Source: Fallopia convolvulus
Taxonomy: Eukaryota; Streptophyta; Magnoliopsida; Caryophyllales; Polygonaceae
Reading direction: 5' to 3'
Length of the DNA stretch: 64,000 bases
Assembly: GCA_964016875.1 (NCBI GenBank)
Contig: OZ024721.1
Coordinates: forward strand, 13,436,109-13,500,108
The stretch's first letter is position 1, and every line of letters starts with the position of its first letter. Both the position numbers and the translations under genes were made by a program. Positions 1 to 8,137 of the stretch are shown here, one piece after another. The notes under the pieces are model-generated. The model was not told where the DNA came from. It saw only the letters and a list, made by a program, of their open reading frames with translations, and ran no database searches.

Positions 1-477
1 GATTGATTGTTTTGGCTTGTGCTATCAATTTTGTATTGGTCTGCTGCTGTTACTAGTGTGCTATCAATTTTGTGTTGGTCTGCTGGTTGTTGGTTGTTGA
101 ATCCAGGTTTTTGGTCTGCTGGTTGTTGGTCTGCTGTTGCTGAATGCAGGTTTTTCAATTTTGAAGGTTGATGGGCATCCAAGGATCCATTGGTGTAATA
201 TCAGTCATTCAGTTGGTGTGACATCATTTAGGCATATGCCCCTAAGGATTGATATGAATTTTGAACTAAACTTTTCTATTTTGCTATTTCAGATGCATAT
301 CCTCTAAGCAATCGCTTTACTGTGGTAAGCTTGAAAGATGTTGTCAGAAAGAGCTGGTTTGTGGAGCAGTCGCATTACTGTGATGCATTTATTGCACATT
401 AATGACTCATTTCAAGTATCAAGTAAATGGATCCTTGTTCATGCCTTCTAACATGTATTTTTCTCTTTTTATGTATC
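1..477. other. Left flank of gene-fragment cluster, low-complexity repeats
   Basis: No gene recognised. Positions about 18-150 hold imperfect direct repeats of a 38-40 bp unit (GCTATCAATTTTGT followed by TTGGTCTGCTG), then shorter TTGGTCTGCTG copies. A short open stretch after an acceptor-like CAG near 291 could be another captured exon, but I could not assign it to a family. Confidence 0.4.
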
Positions 478-1002
478 CAGGTGCAAGATTGGCTGTATAT
501 GGATGGGGAAGATGCTGGTGCTAATGAGTTCCAAGAATGTCTTGATATCTTGAAAGCCACCGGTGACCCCATATTTTTCAGGTTTGCCTATTCCTTGAAG
601 GTCATGAACAATGAACTATGATGTTGCTACAGACCCACAAGTATAGTGACTCTTTATTTCAGATTGGATGAGCTTAATGCACGCCCATCAACAGTTGTAG
701 CTGCTAGAAACTTTCTTGCTCAGCTCAAAGAGGTATTCAGAAGTAGAACCACTTCAATCTATGCAATTTGTGTGATTTTAACTTTAACAAATGTGCATAG
801 TATCTTGGTTCAGTACTTTATTCATTTGGCTTTTGTCAAACTTCTGTTGACTGTACATGGCTGGGAGACTAAAAAACCGCCAACATTTTGCTGTTTTGAT
901 TATTTGATGATTCAACAAATGAACTCGTGCTTCCAGATTCTGAGTTATGCTGAGAAGCTCAAGAATTGGTTGGATGAAAGGGAGGCTGAACAGAACAAGT
1001 AA
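478..1002 (+). pseudogene. HSP70-17-like (ER Hsp70/Hsp110-type chaperone) C-terminal exon fragments
   Basis: Fragments of the C-terminal part of a plant ER-lumenal large Hsp70 (HSP70-17/HYOU1 type), recognised by the motifs VQDWLYMDGEDA, DPIFFRF, ELNARP, WETKKP and KLKNWLDEREAEQ in the family's order. Exons are about 478-581, 663-732, 855-890 and 937-1000. They are separated by intervals with GT-AG edges (TTTCAG at 662, CTTCCAG at 936, GTAAGC after 1000). Introns are kept, so this is a DNA-level copy, not a retrogene. The ATPase domain, signal peptide and start are absent, so no functional chaperone is encoded. It is the first of several unrelated gene fragments on this strand, which suggests transposon capture. 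I am confident of the family, less so of the exact paralogue. Confidence 0.8.
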
Positions 1003-1228
1003 GCAAACCGTTTCTGCTGTTAGCTTTATCTCTATTTCTATAATGTATTGAAAATTTTCTGTTCAAAGAAGAGCATAATTACAGAATCTTGGAGCTGGGT
1101 GTCTTAAAAGTTAAATCTCGATGCTTTATGAAGAACAAAGTTTTGTCTATGAACTAATCAAGTTTTTTAATTGACGCTTGTAGTGTTTATTAGTGGAATT
1201 TATGCTAACTTGGGTTTTCTACAGAACA

Positions 1229-1280
1229 CCTGCTTACATCACACCAGTTTTATTAGTGGAACTGGTGTGATGTAAGCAGG
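1229..1280. repeat. Perfect 21-bp inverted repeat with 10-bp loop
   Basis: Arms 1229-1249 and 1260-1280 are exact reverse complements around the spacer 1250-1259. The right arm lies in kinase-derived sequence, so the left arm looks like an inverted duplication of it. It could form a strong hairpin in DNA or RNA. Confidence 0.85.
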
Positions 1281-1414
1281 ACAACACTTGCTAATTTATG
1301 AGTTTCACAAGAATGGATCATTGTATGACTTTCTGCATCATTGATGAATACAACAAGCCATTAACATGGAACACTAGGGTCAAGATTGCCCTTGGAAGTG
1401 CTCGTGCACTAGAG
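1253..1414 (+). pseudogene. STRUBBELIG-receptor-family (SRF) kinase exon fragment
   Basis: Encodes the N-lobe/hinge part of a plant leucine-rich-repeat receptor kinase of the STRUBBELIG family: VELV, then QHLLIYEFHKNGSL, DFLH, and after a one-base frameshift near 1342 EYNKPLTWNTRVKIALGSARALE. The family reads ...LVYEFHKNGSLHDFLHL(S)DEYSKPLTWN... here, so order and spacing fit. The piece ends at 1413-1414 in a donor-like GTAAGTA. An in-frame TGA near 1269 and the frameshift show it is not functional. Ligand-binding and catalytic segments are missing. It lies 250 bp after the HSP70-17 fragment in the same orientation. Confidence 0.75.
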
Positions 1415-1742
1415 TAAGTACTTGCTATTGTGTTTCTCTGTCCAAGACATATACTGCATTGCATACAAAATGATCCTTTTATTTTTGCCTTCCAATTGTG
1501 TTTCTCTGTCCAAGACACATTCCATTTTAATACCTTCCAATTATAATGGAATGTGCAACCTTCTACATAAAGAAGATTTGTATTCAAATTGGTTAGGTTT
1601 AGTTACTGAATGGTTTATTTTTGCTTTAAGTTTCTCTTGATTCTATGTAAAAGTCTGTAAGCATTTTTTGGCCAAGATATATCTATGTTTATTGAATTGA
1701 CGTGTATGTTTCTATTGTCTGAATGCTCCCTTAAAGATACAT

Positions 1743-1801
1743 TTCTGGAGCTTCTAGAGCCATACATATTGAAAGACATGCTTGGATCATTACCGCCTGA
1801 G
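1743..1801 (+). pseudogene. VPS8-like (CORVET vacuolar sorting) exon fragment, upstream half
   Basis: Reads FLELLEPYILKDMLGSLPPE and then a GTAACA splice donor at 1802. This matches the plant homologue of vacuolar protein sorting 8, a WD40/RING subunit of the endosomal CORVET tether. The following exon of the same protein lies 18 kb away at 19921, on the far side of the retrotransposon complex, so the complex sits in this intron. Only this short piece of a very large protein is present. Confidence 0.65.
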
Positions 1802-1849
1802 GTAACACAGTAACTATAGCCTTTCTGCATTTGAAGATAATTAATAATC

Positions 1850-1854
1850 ATACG
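1850..1854. repeat. Target-site duplication ATACG, left copy
   Basis: The 5 bp ATACG directly precede the TG of the left LTR. The same 5 bp directly follow the CA of the right-hand LTR at 19892-19896. This fixes both edges of the 18-kb complex and shows that the outermost LTRs bound one insertion. Confidence 0.9.
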
Positions 1855-3269
1855 TGATCGCTCGCCTCTCACGGTGTGCGAGGGTCTAGAGATACAATTT
1901 ATAACCCGACCCCGTTGTAGTACGTGGTGGGTGTCGAACACTCGGGAAGTCTACTCGATCGATGTGCCTAGATACTAGGAAGCTAGAAAGGAGAGCATAA
2001 AACAAAGGAAAACAAAGAAAACAGTCGGGACCGACACTGAGGTCACGTCGGGCCCGAGGTTGGCGACAAGAGGAAGTCGGGACCGACACTGGGTAAGTCG
2101 GGCCCGAGGTAGCTGGGGATGTCGAACTCAAAGATTTTAAAAGTAGATCTTGGGCTTTTGGGTTCCTTCTCTAGTAGATTAAGGCTTATCCACCCCAATT
2201 CAAGCAATGAGTGATGATCGGACTAGGATCGAGTGCTTTCGCCCTCGTTCCAACCACTTCTACACATCGATCATTGGGGAAATCCCCTTCGAAGCAAGGT
2301 CTTGAGATTGACACATGTTCACTTTCGCTACTTTGCCAATCTCAAGCCTTGATTCCCGACTTTCGCAAGGAATTGTAGCTCTATGTAGAGTGGGTTCCTT
2401 AGATCAAACACTCAAGGCTATGGAATTGGGGTTTCTAGCCCAAACCTAGCTAGGGTTTTCCCCCATAACCCAAGATCAAGGAGATCTACTCCATGTGACA
2501 AGCAAAGAAAGCAAACAAATCAAAAGAGAAAGCAATCAACATCATCAATCTCAAAAAAAGCAAAGTTTCATTCAAAATCAAAAGCAATCCACAAATTCCA
2601 ATCAAGGGTTTCCAAATCCACAAGATCAAAACAAAGCAAAGCTAATCTATCAACCAAACCTATCAATCTTCCTCTCTCTTGGCCGATTCTCTCTCTTCTC
2701 CTTCTCCTCTCCTTCCTCCTTGCTCTCCAAGTATCCCCTTGAGAGTTTTTGAGGGTTGGGTTCCTTGCTAAGTGTGGGAACCCCTTTCTTAGAAGACAAG
2801 AGGGCCTTTTATTAGATGAGGGGCAAAAGTGGAAGTTCACAATTTCGTGCCTTGGAGCCCAAGTAGTTCGGTGACCGACTTGGACCGACACGGAGGACCT
2901 CGGGCCCGAGGTACTGTGCAACTCGGTCCGATGTTCTGGAGACTTCAAAGTCGGGCCTGATGTTGGTTGCAACTCGGTGCTGACCTCGTTCCACCTTCTT
3001 CTTAGTTGGCTTCTCTTGTTCTTCTTCATGGCTTGCTTCTCTCTTTCCCGCTTTGCTCGGGCCTTGCTCCATGTCTCGACCCTCCTTCAAATAGATCCTT
3101 GATTCATGCCGGATTACCTACAAAACACATAAAAGGTGTGTAGTCTCCGAATCTCATAGAAATACGGGAACTAAGCTAAAAAGGAACAAAACGCACAAGA
3201 AAAGGGGAAAAAGAAACATATTTACAAAGGAAATCACATATGAAAACACCACCAAATAGAGAGACATCA
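1855..3269 (-). repeat. LTR 1 (3' LTR of Athila region A)
   Basis: 1415 bp. In element sense it begins TGATGTCTC and ends GAGCGATCA. It contains four or more copies of the palindromic motif discussed in the findings (perfect TCGGGCCCGA at 2048-2057, 2098-2107 and 2900-2909). Two antisense reading frames inside are low-complexity translations of these motifs and not genes. Confidence 0.93.
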
Positions 3270-3284
3270 AAATACCCCATACTT
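3270..3284 (-). promoter_or_regulatory. Polypurine tract of Athila region A
   Basis: On the minus strand AAGTATGGGGTATTT directly precedes the 3' LTR. This is the expected position and composition of the plus-strand DNA primer. The same tract lies beside LTR 2 (12677) and, slightly changed, beside the LTR of element C (58590). Confidence 0.85.
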
Positions 3285-5005
3285 AAACTTGCTTGTCCTC
3301 AAGCAATAACAATGTGAGCAAGACCGAAACATAATCTTCAAGTAAAGCCTCGTATGAAAACACATTTTAAGCACAAGTGATCGATATTCAAGCAAGATTA
3401 CATCATCACACATGATTAAGTGTTCCAAGGAATAAAGTCAATGCAACTAAGCCTCACTTTAGGGATATGTGAATGTGTATCACTCATCATGTGTTTGGGT
3501 TTAGCAATGAACACTCAAGCTCAAAAATCATGCAAGTAAGGACTTTACTATTGAAGCTAATATCACCAATTCCTCCACCTAGAGATGCCTAATGCAAAGT
3601 ACACAAAGAATTTCGAACTTGGCTCAATGGAGGTCCTCAAAGAGGTTCCATTCGGCCGGGTTGTAATGGGGCTTTTGGTATTTTTCAAGGTGGGAATTAT
3701 TTGGTCTTGTGGTGCTTACAATGGGGATTGAACAACCTAAACTCTCACCAACTTCACCAAATTCCACAATTACTTTCACACTCACCCAAAAGACTTAACA
3801 TTTTCCTTTCAACCCAAAATTTCACTTAACATTCCACTTCATCTTTGCTCTTATGCTTTTTGTTGGATTTTCAACACTTTCTACATTTGGACCGACTTTC
3901 TTATGACATCGGGCCCGATGTTGCTTGTAACTCGGTCGGACATTTTCTTCACTTAAGCTCTTTGCTTTATTCCACCTTACATTTCCAACATTTTCTTTCT
4001 TCCTTTTCTTTCTTTTTTTTCATTTTTGTACAACAAAGATGCACTACCCACATGATTCATAACACCATTCTTTGCCCTTAAACCCAAGAGAATCTCAACT
4101 CTTCAAATACAATCCAAACCTCTCTTCTAAAGTCCAATCCCATAAGGGTCAAGTCATATAAGGCTAGGAATAATATTTTTGAGGAGTTTCAAACAAAGGC
4201 TTAGGCTAGAACGGGGCTACAAACAAAGGATTATCTTCATGGTAGGATATGGAACATTTATGTGACTAAAAGAATAAAGTTCAAAATCAATGTGACAATG
4301 CTAGGACAAATCTCATGACGGTCTTGGAAAATAGATAAACACCGCAATAGCAGGTTTTACTAAGCATGAATGAGCTAATCACACAAGAAAAATGAGGGAT
4401 ATGCAAATATGAACAAGCATCCCTAAAATGGCCAAAAATCAATCTCACAAGGGTCACTCATACTTAGTTGCATAAGAACTCATCCTAGAACTCACATGTT
4501 CAATAAAACAAGCAAGATATCATGATCACATCAAAAGCAACATCATTTAAGAGGCTAAACCATCCAAAAATATGCAAAGGAATTTACATGCTCACATCAT
4601 CATTAGCTTTTATTTTGGCAATCTAAGATGGGAATTTCTAGTCCAAAACCTACAAAACACAAAATCTTTTTGTTGTTTTCAACACAATTTTTCAATTTTT
4701 ATGGATTTTTTTGCAAAAATTTCTCTAAAACCAAAAACTCATCCATTCAAGACCAAATTAATCATTCATGTTTTTCATCAAACCACAAACCAAGAAGCAA
4801 ACATCCCAAATACAAACTAGAAACACAAACTAAATATCCTCAAAATAATAAACAAACATAAACAAGTGAAATCATGAACACACTTACCCCCACCCCATAC
4901 TTAAAATTTTGATGTCCCCATCAAACAAGGAAACCAAAACTTAAAAGCAAGAGAGAAGAGTATGAAAAGCTCACAATTTCTTATTCTTCAATGGCATGTA
5001 TAGGA
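3270..5005 (-). other. Non-coding 3' region of Athila A, with conserved block
   Basis: 1.7 kb without a supportable gene. It includes a block at 3644-3674 that reappears in region B (13051-13081) and the diverged element C (58971-59000) at nearly the same distance from the LTR (about 375-382 nt). It also holds one palindrome cassette (perfect core 3909-3918). The remainder is A-rich in plus-strand reading. Confidence 0.6.
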
Positions 5006-6811
5006 TCACTCGAAGGGGTTGTCACGTCTACGTCCTCTTTGGAGCCTTGCTTGCCGCTCCCTCTCGTACACTTGCTCTTGGTAGAAGTCTTGTGGTGGTG
5101 GTTGAAGTTGAGGCTCCGGGCGTGTCCATTGGTCCTCACGGGAAGGGAAGTTCCCGCTCATCCATGTGTTGTAGCTATCTTGGACCCGCCACCTTTGGTC
5201 TTCCACCTCCCTAAGCTCCTCCACCTCTCGTCTAGTGTAGCCGAGGGCCCGGTTCATCTCTTGTTGGCTAGCTTGGAAAGAGCTTTGTTGTTGAAGCATT
5301 TGTTGGTGTTGTTGGTACATTTGTTGTTGATGTTGGTACATTTGTTGTTGTTGGAGATTCACTTGATGGACTTCTTGGAGAACATTTTCTTGTTGAAGTT
5401 GGAGATGAGCCATTTGGTTGGCTAAGAAGGACATGTCCACCGGTTGTTGTTGCTCGGGAAACACCATTCCCGGACCGTACCATTGGGCATAGCCTTCATA
5501 ACCACCACCTTGAGCTTGCTCTCGCCTTGCACCGCTCCCTTCTCCACGCTCATAATGCCTCGGGACCTCACCACCATGGAATGAACTGGACCGACGTTGA
5601 GGGAAGTCGGGCCCGACTTGGTGTGTACCTCGGTCCGCTAGTGTTGGAGCTTGGTGCGTGGCTCGGAGGTTGGCCATCAAACCTTGGAAGCGCTCATCTT
5701 CTTCATTTTGCTCTTGATCGACATCCATGTCTTCCCCACGAGGTGCAAACACGAAGTTGTCTTGGTCGGAATCCGGTGTAGATGGAGGAGAAGTAAACCG
5801 AATGTGTTGAGATTGTTGTCGCCGCCCTTCTCTTGCACCTTCGGGGTCACCAAATGAGTGTGGCTTGCCGGCCCACACTTGGTACCAATTTTGATACCGA
5901 GAAAGATCATAGAGGTTGTGCATTAACCGGATCGACACACCATCATAGTTTGAGTGAGGGGCCGAGGAAATCATGTAGAGCTTCTCCTTGACGATGTTGG
6001 CCTTCTTGAAATACTTCATGTTCATGAACTCAACACCATTCGGAGCCGGAGAATACTTGTCAAGATCAACTCCTAGACGCATGGCGAGCCTCGCTATCAT
6101 CCCACCGAAGTAGATCCAAGAGGAACTTTGGAAGTCCCGCACCATCTTGACCCACTCCCATGCAAGATTCATGGGCTTCTCGGTGTTGAAGAGCATCTCA
6201 TGGAGCAACATGATCTCCTCCTTCATTGGCTTGCTCAACTCATGACGAGCATAGATTGCACACCCCAAAACTCGCACCATGACCCGAAAAAGAGGGCTAG
6301 CAATCTCGGCTGTGGAGGCGCCCTTTCTCATCTCACTCTTCCCGGTCACATGACGCCACACTTGGTTCACCTTCTCATTGTTGACGCCGGCCTCTTCTCT
6401 TGGGCATGGAAACCCGAAGTAGGTAGCCAAGTCCCTAAGAGTGAGATTGTGGTCCTCGTTGCCCAATCGGAAAGTGAGCGCCCCTTCCTCATCCTCCACA
6501 TTATCATAAGTGCACTCGAATGTGGCCATGAATTCCGAGGTGAGGGCGGGGTAGTGAGTGTTGTCCCACCTTAGCATCCCATTGAGACCGATGTGGGAGT
6601 AGCATCTTGGAAGGGCTTGATCCATGTCCATCTTCCTCACAGCTTCCCAATCAAGCCACCTCGTGTGGTGCTCAAGCGCCATATATCTTTCATAATTCTC
6701 CACTTGCTCATCATCCTCCAAATAGACATCATCCAACTTCGGCTCTTTCCTCGTCTTCTTGGACTTCTTCCTTGGCCTTTCCGCATGAGAGGATGAAGCT
6801 CTTGTCTCCAT
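5006..6811 (-). CDS. Athila ORF (Arabidopsis-retrotransposon ORF-1 / plant-mobile-domain-like protein)
   Basis: Intact 601-residue frame starting at an ATG in good context (ACCATGG, 6811). The frame is open a little further upstream only from a TTG. The N terminus is basic (RPRKKSKKTRKE), probably nuclear. A folded helical domain follows (HTRWLDWEAV, FMATFECTYDN, LTLRDLATYFGFP), typical of the Athila ORF-1/plant-mobile-domain family. The C-terminal third is glutamine-rich (QQQQMYQHQQQM) with coiled-coil character and a basic end (RQARLQRGRRRDN). It lies downstream of gag-protease, where Athila elements carry their additional ORF. That ORF has been called env-like, but I see no signal peptide or clear transmembrane segment. 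The palindrome motif is present inside the coding linker near 5607. Function is unknown; a nucleic-acid or Gag-related role is a guess. Confidence 0.8.
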   Translation of the reverse strand: METRASSSHAERPRKKSKKTRKEPKLDDVYLEDDEQVENYERYMALEHHTRWLDWEAVRKMDMDQALPRCYSHIGLNGMLRWDNTHYPALTSEFMATFECTYDNVEDEEGALTFRLGNEDHNLTLRDLATYFGFPCPREEAGVNNEKVNQVWRHVTGKSEMRKGASTAEIASPLFRVMVRVLGCAIYARHELSKPMKEEIMLLHEMLFNTEKPMNLAWEWVKMVRDFQSSSWIYFGGMIARLAMRLGVDLDKYSPAPNGVEFMNMKYFKKANIVKEKLYMISSAPHSNYDGVSIRLMHNLYDLSRYQNWYQVWAGKPHSFGDPEGAREGRRQQSQHIRFTSPPSTPDSDQDNFVFAPRGEDMDVDQEQNEEDERFQGLMANLRATHQAPTLADRGTHQVGPDFPQRRSSSFHGGEVPRHYERGEGSGARREQAQGGGYEGYAQWYGPGMVFPEQQQPVDMSFLANQMAHLQLQQENVLQEVHQVNLQQQQMYQHQQQMYQQHQQMLQQQSSFQASQQEMNRALGYTRREVEELREVEDQRWRVQDSYNTWMSGNFPSREDQWTRPEPQLQPPPQDFYQEQVYERERQARLQRGRRRDNPFE

Positions 6812-8137
6812 GGTACCTACACACATCCAACCCAACCAAAGGATCCAAGATAAACTCCATACAACTCAACAAAAGCACTCATCAACACGCAACAACATAT
6901 CAACACAAAGGGAACCCCATACTTAGTCTCTAGACTCACATGCATCTCAATCCAACATAAATCATCATGGACATCTTCTAACAATAGCTAAGCAAATGAT
7001 CATTCTACATCATGATTAGGCTATAGCCAACAATTAAACACATGAATCCACATGATATCACAAGAAGAGGGCAAAAACATCATGGATCGACTTCCAGTCT
7101 ATGTCGGGCCCGACTTACTCAACCTCGGTCCGACATGTTGGACCGACTTTCACACCTCGGGCCCGACTCTCCTGGGCACGTCGATCTCGACCTAGTTCAT
7201 GCTTCGACTTCTAGCCTAAAACCAACCCAAATCACTCTATCATGCACTTAAATTTCAAATTCAACCATCAAACATCCCTAATCGAAGTTCTAAATGGATC
7301 TAAGCATGCATAAACAACTTTAAAGCTCAATTTCACAAATCATGCAAATCCACCATTAATGCTCAAGCTCAAACTCTCAATCAAACATGGCAATACTCAA
7401 TCTACGCAATGAAAGAACAAAATTTTCAAAGAAATAAGTAGAGACCGAGTAACACATACCGGATTCGAAGAGTATTGAACTTTTAAACAAATAATCAACT
7501 TAGAACTCAAATTTTCTCAATCTAGGTCGAGACGGGGGATGAAGAACGAGATTGAACTCGAGATTTCTATTTGGAATCGGGTTAGGGAGGTCTTTTTGTG
7601 GTTGGAACGAGATGAAGTGGGGAGGATGTGTGGATCGAGTATGGTGAGGGTAGGGGCGGCCGACTTTGAGAGTGTTTGAGGGAGAGGGGTTGTATTTTGG
7701 GAATGGTGGTTGATATGAAGATGATAGGTAGGTGGGGGATAGTATTTAATGGGGGAAAAGGACAAATTAGGTCAAGGGCAAAATTGGCATTCCAACTAGT
7801 CAAATCGGGTTGGACCGACTTCATGGACCGACGTCCCTATGTCGGGCCCGACTTACCTGGGCTCGATGTGGGAGTATTCGGGTCACCAATTTTACTCCAT
7901 CCTCTTGCAACTTCTTTCCCATATTCCCATTTAAATATTTCACCTCAAATCCTACACAACTTTGAAGAATGCACGACACCATAAATCCACAAAACACTAG
8001 ATAGAGATTGGTTAGGGAGAAGCTAGGCTAAACTAATAAAAATCAAACTAAAATTACGAAAAGAAAGCTTACTAGCTCGGGTTGCCTCCCGAGAAGCGCT
8101 CGTTTAGAGTCACTAGCTTGACTTCCTAACCTCAACC
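6812..8137 (-). other. Spacer between gag-protease tail and Athila ORF
   Basis: 1.3 kb with no RT, RNase H or integrase where pol would be expected. It holds palindrome cassettes at 7104-7113, 7157-7166 and 7842-7851. The stretch 8074-8110 contains GGTTGCCTCCCGAGAAGCGC just after the gag-protease stop; a close relative, GATTGCCTCCCGTAAGCGC, lies at the same place in element C (60460-60478). Confidence 0.6.

Noticed and set aside
1886..3090. Several 80-150 aa frames inside the LTRs (also at 11291-12497 and 18511-19765)
   Set aside because: They recur because LTRs recur, have low-complexity translations of the palindrome cassettes and match no family.
5006..6811. Envelope glycoprotein
   Set aside because: The position fits the so-called env-like ORF of Athila, but there is no signal peptide, no clear transmembrane segment and no cysteine-rich ectodomain. 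The sequence is of Athila ORF-1/plant-mobile-domain type.
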